Shown here: positions 16,183-25,054 of the stretch, piece by piece
How the letters are laid out: every line of letters starts with the position of its first letter
How positions within the stretch are numbered: position 1 is the stretch's first letter
From: Caldilinea sp.
GTDB lineage: Bacteria; Chloroflexota; Anaerolineae; Caldilineales; Caldilineaceae
Assembly (NCBI GenBank): GCA_025055055.1
Contig: JANWYX010000084.1
Span: 1 to 25,054 of the forward strand
Reading direction: 5' to 3'
Length of the DNA: 25,054 nt
Made by a program: the position numbers and the translations under genes
The notes under the pieces: model-generated
What the model saw: only the letters and a program-made list of their open reading frames with translations
Databases searched by the model: none
What the model was told of the DNA's origin: nothing

Positions 16183-17091
16183 TCACCTGGCGAAAATAGA
16201 CGCCCCCGCCCCGATGACGCCGGCGTCGGCGCCGCACGCAGCGTGCAGGATCGGCAGCGTTCGACTGGCGTCGGCGAAGATGTGCACCCGAGCAGTGGCG
16301 ACGAGGCTCTCCCAGTAAAGGCCGTCGGCTAGCCCTAGGCCACCGCCCACAATTACAGCCTCTGGATCGAGGACGTTCACCAACCAGGCGATGGCGCCGC
16401 CCAATGCTTCGCCGCCGCTGCGCAAGACGGAGCCTGCAATCTCGTTGCCCTGCGCCGCATCGGCGATGATCTCTTCAACTCGGGCAATGCCGGCTTTGTG
16501 ACGACGATACCGTTCGATCAGGCCAAGCCCTGAAGAAAAGGCTTCGAGCGCGAACTCAAGTTTGCGTTCTTGCTCATCGAACACGACGAGCGGCATGGTC
16601 GCCAACACCAGGGCATTGCCACGCGCGCCGGCATACGGACGACCCTCCAGGACGAGGCAACTGCTGATCCCGGTCCCAACATTGACGAAAACGAAGCTGG
16701 CCAGTTTGCGTCCGGCGCCAAACCTTGCCTCGGCGAAAGCATGGGCGCGCACGTCCGCGACGATCACGGCGGGGGCAACCTGCACGCTGAAAATCGTCTG
16801 CACCGGAATCTTCCGCCACTGAAGGGTGTACTCGCTGGTGATGGCACCTTGCGGATCGACCAGCTCGCATACGCTCACGCCGACGCCTGCGACCTTGTAG
16901 CCTTCAGCCTCAGCGGATGCACGCAGAGCTTGCGCCAGGCCAAGCGCTTTTTTTAACACCGCCATTCCTCCTTGCGCTGCGTCGGTCGGAACAGTTCGAC
17001 GCACGAGCACCTTTCCATGGCGGTCTATCAATCCCGCTGCAATCTTGGTGCCGCCGACATCGAGGCCGATGGCGACCTCGTCCCAGCTCAT
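16183..17091 (-). CDS. ROK-family protein (sugar-kinase-like) without zinc/substrate motif
   Basis: The 302-residue protein has the ATP phosphate loop of the ROK family, AIGLDVGGTKIAAGLID (residues 7-23). Asp113 (VADVRAHAFAEARFGAG) aligns with the catalytic aspartate, and VNVGTGISSCLVLEGRPYAGARGNA matches the ROK signature. The ExGH motif expected next (about residues 162-165) reads VLAT. The CxCGxxGCxE zinc-binding loop is missing altogether, with no cysteine in that stretch. Known ROK kinases use these residues to hold the sugar, so substrate or even function may differ. The start at 17091 gives the family length; an ATG at 17130 adds 13 residues that overlap a palindromic repeat. It is encoded between the bicupin and the solute-binding protein in the operon. 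Confidence 0.85.
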   Translation of the reverse strand: MSWDEVAIGLDVGGTKIAAGLIDRHGKVLVRRTVPTDAAQGGMAVLKKALGLAQALRASAEAEGYKVAGVGVSVCELVDPQGAITSEYTLQWRKIPVQTIFSVQVAPAVIVADVRAHAFAEARFGAGRKLASFVFVNVGTGISSCLVLEGRPYAGARGNALVLATMPLVVFDEQERKLEFALEAFSSGLGLIERYRRHKAGIARVEEIIADAAQGNEIAGSVLRSGGEALGGAIAWLVNVLDPEAVIVGGGLGLADGLYWESLVATARVHIFADASRTLPILHAACGADAGVIGAGASIFAR

Positions 17092-17125
17092 CTTCAGAGA
17101 TAACCCTTTCTGACTCAGGAGCCAT

Positions 17126-17151
17126 GTCACCGCCAGAGGCGGTCACCTACG
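17126..17151. repeat. dispersed palindromic repeat unit
   Basis: GTCACCGCC-AGA-GGCGGTCAC (one C-C mismatch) is followed by CTACG. On the minus strand it begins CGTAGGTGACCGCC, matching the units at 8911-8937 and 20268-20298 in sequence, orientation and hairpin form. It lies in the 132-base space between the bicupin and ROK genes. Confidence 0.6.
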
Positions 17152-17223
17152 ATAGCTGCACCATCGCCGCTGCATCAGAACAGCCTTTGTGCCTTGACAG
17201 CGCCACGAATGACGAAACGTCCG

Positions 17224-18075
17224 TCATCGATAATCCGGCGCAACGCCAAACAGCAGCTCCACTGGCCGATCCGTAATGTTGTGAAACTGGTGAGGCGTTC
17301 CTGCGGGGGCAAAGAAGCCATCCTGTGGGCGCAGCTCGAACCAGGACGACCCTTCGCTCTGCTCTGGGCAATAGATGTGCAGTGCGCCGCGCAGCACGTA
17401 GAGGCTCTTGTCGCCAGGATGGCTGAGCACATCGCTTTTGCGTCCGGGCAGCAAAAACAACTTGCCCACCAGCAGATGTTCGGTTGAGCAGAGCACCCCT
17501 ACCAACACTTGATCTCGACCTCCTTCGAGCCGCCACAACAGATCGCTCTCTCGAATCACAGCGATGGTGAAGCCGCTTTCAATTGTGGCGCGCTCCATCG
17601 GCCAGCGCCCCAAGGCGCAATCGAGGCCGTACTTGGTTTCGGTGAGCAGCGATTTGGAGCGGGCATAGGCGCCGGATGCACCCTGCGAGGGAGGCGGCGC
17701 AAAGAATTCGAGCACCCGCAACATCTCCGAGCTGTAATTGAACACATGGTGCCAGGTGTCTTTACGAAAGAAGGCCGCTTCGCCGGGCGCCACTCGATGC
17801 ACTTCCCCCGTCTCTGGATTGGCAATCACCATCGTTCCGCTTAGCACGTAATAGACCACGTCTGCGCCAAAGATCGTGCGATACTCATTGGAGTGACGAA
17901 AGGCGCCGCCGGGCGGCAGCCCCCACACGAGTTGGTGAATCTTTGAACTGGACACGTAGATCCAATCGGCAACCTGACCGGATTCAGCATCTCCCCAAAG
18001 ATGGCGCGCCGTGGTTTCATAACGCAACGCAGTTGGCCCATTAAAGTTTGGTCGAGGCGATGGTTTATAGGTCAT
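17224..18075 (-). CDS. bicupin protein of unknown function
   Basis: The 283-residue soluble protein has two cupin beta-barrels. Domain 1 (about residues 40-125) carries His61, Glu64 and His109/His110 as candidate metal ligands within GGAFRHSNEYRTIFG and KDTWHHVFNY. Domain 2 (about 185-280) has His219 in LLPGRKSDVLSHPGDKSLY and His262/His265 in PAGTPHQFHN. Cupins in sugar operons act as isomerases, epimerases or lyases, or as binding proteins. It does not look like IolB/KduI or the phosphomannose isomerases I know. The start at 18075 lies eight bases after the stop of the dehydrogenase gene and has no clear ribosome-binding site, so it is probably translated by coupling. A role in the pathway of the operon is inferred from position only. 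Confidence 0.82.
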   Translation of the reverse strand: MTYKPSPRPNFNGPTALRYETTARHLWGDAESGQVADWIYVSSSKIHQLVWGLPPGGAFRHSNEYRTIFGADVVYYVLSGTMVIANPETGEVHRVAPGEAAFFRKDTWHHVFNYSSEMLRVLEFFAPPPSQGASGAYARSKSLLTETKYGLDCALGRWPMERATIESGFTIAVIRESDLLWRLEGGRDQVLVGVLCSTEHLLVGKLFLLPGRKSDVLSHPGDKSLYVLRGALHIYCPEQSEGSSWFELRPQDGFFAPAGTPHQFHNITDRPVELLFGVAPDYR

Positions 18076-18083
18076 ACGCTATG

Positions 18084-19190
18084 TCAATTCGTGCGATCAT
18101 GTTTCAGGTGGGGAGCTTCTTCTTCCTTCGCCATCGCAAAGGTGGGCGGCGTAAACGTGCTTTCGATCGTCTGCGCCAGGCCTGTTTTGCCGACGATGCG
18201 CGCCTTTTCGATGATCTCGATTACGTGGTAGGCGTGCTCCGGATCGTGGATCGGCTTTTCGCCGTTGCGGATGCAATGCACCAGATGATTGATGCCATCG
18301 GTCCAGGGCCAGTTCGGATCGCTTTCGGGATAGACCATCCAAGCGCCGACGTCGTTGCGCCAAAGCTCATAGCCGTCTGGGTCCCAGTCGTCGCCCAGCA
18401 TCTGGATCGTGCCCTGGCTGCCGTAGATTTCAATGGCGGGGGTGCGGTAACGCTGGATCGTGAAACCGGTCGTCACCACTGCATAGCAGTTGTTGGCGAA
18501 CTCGACGCACAGTTGCACGTTGTCATCGGCCTGCACTTCGATCATCTCTCCTTCGGCGATTCGCCGTTTGATGGCGGTGCCGATCAGCCCGGAGACACGC
18601 TTGGCGGGGCCGAGAAAGCCGGTCAGGCTGGTCAGATTATAAATGCCCAAATCGAACATGGCGCCGCCGCCCGGCTCGTAGAACCATTTGCTCCAGGTCG
18701 GGCCGGCCCATCCGTAAAAGGCGCGCGCCAGGTAGGGCGTCCCGATGTCGCCGTTGTGGATATGCCGCCACATTTTTTGATAGGTGGGGCTGAGCAACAC
18801 GTGCGGCGCCGGCACCAGATAGCCCTTGCTCTTGTGGGATAGCTCCACCAACGCCGCCGCCGCGTCCAAAGTGTGCGCCATCGGTTTTTCCACCAACACA
18901 TGCTTTCCTGCCTCGAGCGCCGCGCGCGCCACTATGCCGTGCTCGCGCATCGAAGTTGTCACCAACACCAGATCGACGTCGCCGGCGGTCACAACGTCCT
19001 CGAAATCGGTGGTGAACCGTTGATAGCCATACTCCGGCCCGGTGACGATGGGTCTGCGCTCCTCTTTGACGTCGCACGCCACCACCGTCTCCACCAAACC
19101 GCGCATCTTGAGCTGGTTGATCTGTCGAGAGTACGCATGGAGCATGACGCTGCCGCATCCCACGACGCCGATTCGAACAGGTGTCGCCAT
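18084..19190 (-). CDS. Gfo/Idh/MocA-family oxidoreductase, first enzyme gene of the sugar operon
   Basis: The 368-residue NAD(P)-dependent dehydrogenase starts VRIGVVGCGSVMLHAYSRQ (Rossmann motif). It has a standard EKP motif at residues 101-103 and YEPGGGAMFDLGIYNLTSLTGFLGPAKRV in the substrate domain, with Asp and Tyr at the catalytic positions. The ATG at 19190 has GAGGAGAG four bases upstream; the open frame beyond it is not conserved. It follows the GntR regulator after 85 bases and precedes the bicupin by eight. It is the third distinct Gfo/Idh/MocA protein of this transcript, and the ABC importer suggests that its substrate comes from outside the cell. Confidence 0.9.
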   Translation of the reverse strand: MATPVRIGVVGCGSVMLHAYSRQINQLKMRGLVETVVACDVKEERRPIVTGPEYGYQRFTTDFEDVVTAGDVDLVLVTTSMREHGIVARAALEAGKHVLVEKPMAHTLDAAAALVELSHKSKGYLVPAPHVLLSPTYQKMWRHIHNGDIGTPYLARAFYGWAGPTWSKWFYEPGGGAMFDLGIYNLTSLTGFLGPAKRVSGLIGTAIKRRIAEGEMIEVQADDNVQLCVEFANNCYAVVTTGFTIQRYRTPAIEIYGSQGTIQMLGDDWDPDGYELWRNDVGAWMVYPESDPNWPWTDGINHLVHCIRNGEKPIHDPEHAYHVIEIIEKARIVGKTGLAQTIESTFTPPTFAMAKEEEAPHLKHDRTN

Positions 19191-19275
19191 AAAACTCTCC
19201 TCATCCTTTGTCTGTCGTTTGTCTAGATGCGCCGGAACTATGTGCTGGGGAATAGAGCGGCAAGATAACCACCAG

Positions 19276-20052
19276 CTATGCCACAACGACGCTCATCCGC
19301 TGCACGCCCCCTGTCCTGACCTCGCCATCGCGCCAGCTTTCCAGTTGGAATTTACAGCGATCCCCCCGATAGATCGCTTTGAAGTATTCGATCGGCAGGT
19401 CCCCTTCTCCGTAGACGACGCCTTCAAGCAACAACACCCCGGCCCCGGAATGCAGACCAAACAGCGACTGCTCGTACGGCGTCGCTGCAGCGCACTCCAT
19501 CGTCTGCTGCGCACGTTGCAATCGCAGGCCGTATCGACTCTCCAAAATTTTATACAGCGAATGGACCGCCAGATCGATCTGCTCTAGACCGGGGCAGAGC
19601 GCCGCCGGAATATAGCTTGTTTCCAACAATATCGGCTCCTGATTCACCTTGCGCAGACGTGAGAGCTTCACGGTCTTGCCGTGCGCCTCTAGGCTCAGCC
19701 GCTGGGCGACGCGAGCCGGCGGCTCTACAATCGCCTGCTCCAGCACGATGGACTCCACATGATCGCCGCGCCGGCCGATCTCCTCTGAAAATCCAAGCAG
19801 ATGGAGCGCATCATAGGTCTGTTTGGGCTGGGCGACGAAAGCGCCGACACCCTTGCGCACTTCGATCAGTCCGTTGCGCTGTAAGTAATTGAGCGCCTGG
19901 CGCACGGTCATGCGGCTGACTCCCAACTGCTCGCTCAACTCGCGCTCTCCCGGCAAGCGAACCCCACCGGTCAGCTCTCCGGCGGCGATTTGCTCTCTGA
20001 AATGCTCGGCAATCTGGTAATAGAGCGGAACAGGACTGTTTTTATCGATCAT
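19276..20052 (-). CDS. GntR-family regulator, HutC/UTRA subfamily
   Basis: The 258-residue regulator has an N-terminal winged helix (PLYYQIAEHFREQIAAGEL, RLPGERELSEQLGVSRMTVRQALNYL, then GVGAFVAQP). A UTRA effector domain of about 165 residues follows, ending ...GDLPIEYFKAIYRGDRCKFQLE. UTRA domains bind small ligands, often (amino)sugars or their phosphates. The ATG at 20052 gives the normal family length; a frame open to 20454 codes unconserved residues through the promoter. Directly upstream is an operator that resembles NagR/DasR sites, plus a promoter, so the protein very likely represses itself and the eight genes that follow. The start codon lies unusually close to the AAAGGA ribosome-binding site. 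Confidence 0.93.
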   Translation of the reverse strand: MIDKNSPVPLYYQIAEHFREQIAAGELTGGVRLPGERELSEQLGVSRMTVRQALNYLQRNGLIEVRKGVGAFVAQPKQTYDALHLLGFSEEIGRRGDHVESIVLEQAIVEPPARVAQRLSLEAHGKTVKLSRLRKVNQEPILLETSYIPAALCPGLEQIDLAVHSLYKILESRYGLRLQRAQQTMECAAATPYEQSLFGLHSGAGVLLLEGVVYGEGDLPIEYFKAIYRGDRCKFQLESWRDGEVRTGGVQRMSVVVA

Positions 20053-20082
20053 TCCTTTGTCATGAGGATTGGGGAGCCTGTC

Positions 20083-20100
20083 GGTATAGAGGTCTATACC
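20083..20100. promoter_or_regulatory. GntR/HutC-type operator of the sugar operon
   Basis: GGTATAGA-GG-TCTATACC is a perfect 8-bp inverted repeat. On the minus strand the sequence reads AATTGGTATAGACC from 20104 down to 20091, closely resembling the GGTATAGACC / GGTCTAGACC cores known for the HutC-subfamily regulators NagR and DasR. It covers the predicted transcription start, 31-48 bases before the regulator gene, so binding should block the operon promoter. Confidence 0.85.
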
Positions 20101-20107
20101 AATTGCC

Positions 20108-20136
20108 AGAATAGCATGGAACTGGAGCGATGTCAA
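20108..20136 (-). promoter_or_regulatory. sigma70-type promoter of the sugar operon
   Basis: On the minus strand a consensus TTGACA (20136-20131) is followed after exactly 17 bases by TATTCT (20113-20108). The start site would be near 20101, at the edge of the operator. It is the best-formed promoter in the window, and no comparable one was found inside the operon, which supports one transcript of about 9.5 kb. Confidence 0.8.
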
Positions 20137-20267
20137 TAGGTTTCGCGGGCGCTTCCGAGGGTATGTTTTCTGGGGAATCCAACTTCGGAAAATTTGATGG
20201 ACTTGGACGAGAAATAGACGCACGCAGTTTGTAAGCCACACCCTCGACAGGACGCCCCCCCGTCGGA

Positions 20268-20298
20268 ACGACCTCCCAAAGGCGCGACCTACGGTCGT
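20268..20298. repeat. dispersed palindromic repeat unit in the spacer after xseA
   Basis: ACGACC (20268-20273) pairs with GGTCGT (20293-20298). On the minus strand the inner part reads CCGTAGGTCGCGCC then TTTG then GGAGGTCG, the same pattern as the units at 8911-8937 and 17126-17151, but with a decayed second arm. A run of seven C lies just upstream (about 20254-20260). I see nothing else in 20137-20464. There is no obvious terminator for xseA. Confidence 0.5.
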
Positions 20299-20464
20299 CC
20301 ACTCCTCGCCCTGTTTGCCTCGATGGGCGCAAGAGCGAACATCACACCGGAGACGTAAGCTGCCGTGATCCCCGGCGCTTTCCGGCCGCTCGTGAGAGCA
20401 TGAGCCCCAGGCAAGAGAATGCGCAACTCGCAGCCGCGCCACTTCTCTCCACACCCTTCTCTCC

Positions 20465-21664
20465 TCACTTCTCCCTCACCTCCACGCGATAGTCGCCGCG
20501 CGCCGCCCGGACGGTCAGCTCCTCACCGGGATGAACCATCGTCGGGTCGGTGACAACGACGCCATCCGTACGCTGCACGATGCTGTAACCTCTGGCCAGC
20601 ACCCGCAATGGATTGAGCGCTTCGAGTCGCCGTTCCGCCGCCCGCAGTCGCTCGTTGCGCTGCATCAGCGCACGCTGCACGGTCGAATGCAGCCGACGCT
20701 CGCGCTCATCCAGCCGCAGCCGCGCCTGGTCGAGCTGACGTTGGGGATGAATGCGTTGTAGGCGGAGCCGGAGGCGCTCGAAGGCGCGCCGTTCCCGGTC
20801 CAGGCGTTGGCGGATGCGCAGGTGCATGGTTTGCATACGCGCCATAATTTGCGCATGATATTCCAACCACCCTTGCACGACGGCTACAGCTGCTGCAGTG
20901 GGCGTCGCCGCACGCCGGTCGGCCACGAAATCGACGATGGTGAAATCGGTCTCATGGCCCACACCGGAGATCACGGGAATCCCGCTTTCGGCGACGGCGA
21001 GCGCCACCTGCTCATCGTTGAAAGCCCACAGGTCTTCGATGCTGCCGCCCCCGCGCGCCAAAATCAGCACATCGATGCGTTCTACTTTGCTGCTATAGCG
21101 ATTGGCGGCGGCGATGGCGGCGGCGATGCGAGGCGGCGCATCGCCGCCCTGCACCGGCGTCGGAAAGAGAATCACCTCCGCCAACGGCCAGCGCGCAGCG
21201 AGTGTGCGCAAAATATCGCGCAACGCAGCGGCGTCGAGACTGGTGACAACGCCGAGCCGCATAGGAAGCTTGGGCAGAGGTCGCTTGCGCGCTTCATCGA
21301 ACAGGCCGGCCGCGCGCAAACGTTCTTTCAGCGCCTCGAACTGGGCGTACAACTGACCCCGACCGGCGGGCGTCAGGCGATTGGTGTAGAGCTGATAAGC
21401 GCCGCTCTCCGGGTAGACGCCGACGTAGCCATGCGCAATCACCTGGTCGCCATCCTTCGGCAGCCAACTCTGTGCCAACGCGCTGCCCTTCCACATGACG
21501 GCGTTGATGGTGGCGCCTTCGTCTTTGAGCCGAAAATAGATATGCCCGCTGGCGGCGCGGCGCCAGTTGCTGACCTCACCGATCACCTGCACGTCGCGCA
21601 GCAGATCGTCCTGCTCGAACAGCTGGACAATGCGGGCGGTGAGTTTTGAGACGGTGAACAACAT
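20465..21664 (-). CDS. xseA: exodeoxyribonuclease VII large subunit
   Basis: This is the catalytic subunit of exonuclease VII, which degrades single-stranded DNA from both ends in the cytoplasm together with many small XseB subunits. The 399-residue protein has the N-terminal OB-fold (FTVSKLTARIVQLFEQDDLLRDVQVIGEVSNWRRAASGHIYFRLKDE, residues 3-48 and on). The core motifs are GVVTSLDAAALRDIL, LILARGGGSIEDLWAFNDE, PVISGVGHETDFTIVDFVADRRAATPTAAA. The C-terminal half is a long Arg-rich coiled coil, ending in the usual NPLRVLARGYSIV segment. The ATG at 21664 has AAAAGGA seven bases upstream. The xseB gene, often next door, is not in the window. It is unrelated in function to the neighbouring regulators. 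Confidence 0.96.
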   Translation of the reverse strand: MLFTVSKLTARIVQLFEQDDLLRDVQVIGEVSNWRRAASGHIYFRLKDEGATINAVMWKGSALAQSWLPKDGDQVIAHGYVGVYPESGAYQLYTNRLTPAGRGQLYAQFEALKERLRAAGLFDEARKRPLPKLPMRLGVVTSLDAAALRDILRTLAARWPLAEVILFPTPVQGGDAPPRIAAAIAAANRYSSKVERIDVLILARGGGSIEDLWAFNDEQVALAVAESGIPVISGVGHETDFTIVDFVADRRAATPTAAAVAVVQGWLEYHAQIMARMQTMHLRIRQRLDRERRAFERLRLRLQRIHPQRQLDQARLRLDERERRLHSTVQRALMQRNERLRAAERRLEALNPLRVLARGYSIVQRTDGVVVTDPTMVHPGEELTVRAARGDYRVEVREK

Positions 21665-21705
21665 ACGAATGTCCTTTTGACATCTTGCAATCGGATAGAG
21701 GCGAC

Positions 21706-21780
21706 GGAGTCGGATGCAGCGTTCTCTCGATGTGCGAGCTTTCAGGAAGGCTGACGCTTCTCGAAAGGCGGTCTGACTCC
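21706..21780. repeat. multi-branch inverted repeat in the xseA/mocR divergent spacer
   Basis: GGAGTCGGA (21706-21714) pairs with TCTGACTCC (21772-21780; one G-T pair) and encloses AGCGT/ACGCT (21718-21722 with 21754-21758). It also contains GAAGGCTGACGCTTC (21746-21760), which resembles the palindrome at 14683-14697. The rest of the 380-base spacer 21665-22044 holds the mocR promoter and nothing else that I can name; the xseA promoter was not identified. Confidence 0.45.
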
Positions 21781-22009
21781 GCACCATCTGTCGGACAGAG
21801 CGAGTATGGGATAGAGCGAGCCTCTGAGATGCGCGCCGTGCACCATTGTAGCATAGAGGAAGAGGGAACGACGCCGTGTAGCCGCAACCCGCCACCCCTT
21901 GCGTACGGCCGGAAGTCACATTTGTGTTCTTGTGCGGGCCACCGTCTCCGATGTGATGTCGTATCTTCCGCCGATCAAAATGGCCTAATCAATCAGGATG
22001 GATTGTCCC

Positions 22010-22037
22010 TTTACAGACAAAATTGTCTCAGTACAAT
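22010..22037 (+). promoter_or_regulatory. promoter and operator of the mocR-type gene (leaderless start)
   Basis: TTTACA (22010-22015) and TACAAT (22032-22037) are spaced by 16 bases. An inverted repeat, AGACAA-AA-TTGTCT (22015-22028), fills the space between the boxes. ATTGTC also occurs at 22003-22008, and AATTGTCT recurs at 22083-22090 inside the gene. The start site would fall at about 22044, next to the ATG at 22045. Confidence 0.65.
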
Positions 22038-22044
22038 AATGCGC

Positions 22045-23547
<1,503 letters not shown>

Positions 23548-23574
23548 ACTTCTAAAGCAAAAAGGAGAATGTAG

Positions 23575-23914
23575 GTGACAAAATACGCCTATTTTGAAGG
23601 AGCGATTCACTCCTGCGAAGAAGCGAGAATCGCTTTCTTATGCGCAGAGATGCGCTCGTCACGCCGCCGGTCCACGCCAACGTGCTCGACCGGCGCACCG
23701 TCATCGAGCCGGCGCAGCGCAAGCTAGGGCTGCGTACGGTGGAACGAGAGCTCGATCGCAGCGAACTCTCCATCGCCGATGAGGCCTTCTTTGCGGCACA
23801 GGCGTGCAGATCGTCGCCATCGCAAGCATCGAGCGTTGCCCCATCGGCGATGGGGTCATCGACCCGATCACCCGGGCATTGCGCAATCGAATTTCTGCGC
23901 GGCGCAAGGCCTAG
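23575..23914 (+). pseudogene. ilvE: branched-chain amino acid aminotransferase remnant (internal deletion, frameshift)
   Basis: AAAGGAG at 23561-23567 precedes GTG 23575, which begins TKYAYFEGAIHSCEEARIAF, the usual IlvE N-terminus. By about 23640 the reading jumps to another frame and to the C-terminal part of the enzyme: LVTPPVHANVLD, RRTVIEPAQRKLGL and ELDRSELSIADEAFF. There a base is missing (around 23792), and the next frame carries GTGVQIVAIASIERCPIGDG and DPITRALRNRISARR to a TAG at 23912. Roughly 180-200 residues of the ~300-residue enzyme are gone, including the PLP lysine, and a GIT/GVT-like tripeptide is also lost after VLD. A functional protein is not possible. An 8-bp inverted repeat with T-rich tail (AGCGATTC at 23601, GAATCGCT at 23627) lies inside and might now act as a terminator for mocR. 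Confidence 0.82.
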
Positions 23915-24006
23915 AGCCGAATTCCATACGCCGACTCACGCCGGTCTATTGAACCTTTTCCATCCGGAACGACGTTCTTAGCAAGGTCAATTCAGGAGCA
24001 ACCTAG

Positions 24007-24779
24007 ATGAAGCCATCCCAAAACACCTCCGTGAAAGCTACCGTCGCCCGCCGCTTTGGTGAGGTGGCCCAGCATTACCGCACCAGCGCCGTACACGCCG
24101 CCGGTGAAGACCTGGCGCAGCTGGTGCGCATCGCCGATCTAGGCGGAAAAGAAGTGGTGTTGGACGCAGGCTGCGGTGCAGGCCATACGGCGCTGGCGTT
24201 GGCGCCTTTCGCAGCGCGCGTGATAGCAATCGATCTTTCCGAAGCGATGCTGGCGCAAGGGCAGATGCTGGCCGAGGGCCGCGGACTCGGCAACCTGACC
24301 TTCGTCCAAGGAGACGTTGAAGCGCTGACCTATGGCGACGCCGCTTTCGATCTGACGGTTTCTCGCTACAGCGCGCACCACTGGCCCCATCCGCAACAGG
24401 CGCTGCGCGAGCTGCATCGCGTGCTGCGGCCGGGGGGACGCCTGCTGCTCGGCGACATCGTTTCCTACGACAATTTTGTCATCGACACCCATCTCCAAAC
24501 GATCGAGCTGCTGCGCGACCCATCGCATGTGCGCGACCACACGATCGCACAGTGGTTGACGATGTTGACGGAGGCGGGCTTCACTGCGCAGGTGCGCTTG
24601 ACCTGGCCGTTGCGTCTGGACTTCACCTCGTGGACGCAACGCATGGCAACGCCGCCCGACGCCGTCGCCATGCTGCGCAAACTGCTCGCCCATGCACCGA
24701 CGGAAGTACAAACGCACCTGCAGGTGGAGCCGGATGGATCGTTCACGCTGCAAGGCGCATTGTTCGAGGGGGTGCGGCC

Positions 24780-24783
<4 letters not shown>
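24007..24783 (+). CDS. SAM-dependent methyltransferase (UbiE/class I type)
   Basis: The 258-residue cytosolic class I methyltransferase has motif I VVLDAGCGAGHTALALA (residues 50-66) and the acidic post-I strand VIAIDLSEAML. Motif II follows as FDLTVSRYSAHHWPHPQQALRELHRVLRPGGRLLLGDI. The closest family style is the UbiE/YcgJ group acting on small molecules; the acceptor is unknown. The ATG at 24007 has CAGGAG eight bases upstream. The gene overlaps the start of azlC by four bases (ATGA), so the two are co-translated. About 90 bases separate it from the ilvE remnant. Confidence 0.9.

Positions 24784-25054
<271 letters not shown>

Noticed and set aside
14600..16318. 572-residue frame on the plus strand opposite the solute-binding gene.
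   Set aside because: It has no recognisable domain and lies wholly antisense to a well-supported CUT1 binding protein.
17224..18075. The bicupin as IolB (5-deoxyglucuronate isomerase), given ino1 nearby.
   Set aside because: Its motifs and domain spacing do not resemble IolB/KduI, and no other iol catabolic genes are present.
21308..21320. CAAACGTT inside xseA as a third LacI operator.
   Set aside because: It lacks the second half of the palindrome and lies in the middle of a coding region.

Overview
The window looks like chromosomal DNA from a GC-rich (roughly 60 % by eye) bacterium of the Chloroflexota, most likely the Anaerolineae/Caldilineae side. This is an inference. It rests on the lipoprotein with Pro/Thr-rich linkers and an SH3-like domain, the DUF6941-type small protein, the density of Gfo/Idh/MocA dehydrogenases and carbohydrate ABC genes, and the general protein style. 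No rRNA, tRNA, IS element, phage gene or CRISPR array was seen.

Layout. 1-4555 (minus strand): the 5' part of ilvD (dihydroxy-acid dehydratase, cut by the window edge), a Gfo/Idh/MocA oxidoreductase, a small DUF6941-like protein and a GPH-type sugar symporter. 4851-7095 (minus): myo-inositol-1-phosphate synthase and a LacI-family regulator. A TGCAAACGTTTGC operator lies in front of both. 7433-10571: an FAD-dependent amine/amino-acid oxidase-like gene, an SH3 lipoprotein and a divergent TPR protein. 10584-20052 (minus): nine co-oriented genes that read as one operon. In order of transcription they are a GntR/HutC regulator, a Gfo/Idh/MocA dehydrogenase, a bicupin, an atypical ROK-family protein, an ABC solute-binding lipoprotein, two ABC permeases and two more Gfo/Idh/MocA dehydrogenases. 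A good sigma70-type promoter with a NagR/DasR-like operator at the start site stands before the regulator. 20465-21664 (minus): xseA. 22045-25054 (plus): a MocR-type GntR/aminotransferase regulator with a probable leaderless start, a decayed ilvE remnant, a methyltransferase, and the start of azlC overlapping it.

How it fits together. The central operon is a self-regulated import and oxidation system for an unidentified carbohydrate. It carries three dehydrogenases, a bicupin and a ROK protein that has lost the usual sugar- and zinc-binding motifs, but no obvious hydrolase, isomerase or aldolase, so its chemistry cannot be read off known pathways. The LacI/ino1 pair suggests sugar-type control of inositol phosphate synthesis. 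Both ends of the window touch branched-chain amino acids (ilvD on the left; ilvE remnant and azlC on the right).

The most unusual non-coding signal is a pair of intrinsic terminators, after the symporter and after ino1. They share an invariant core that can form a pseudoknot, while their helices differ in sequence but stay paired. Two families of short palindromic repeats also occur in the intergenic spaces.
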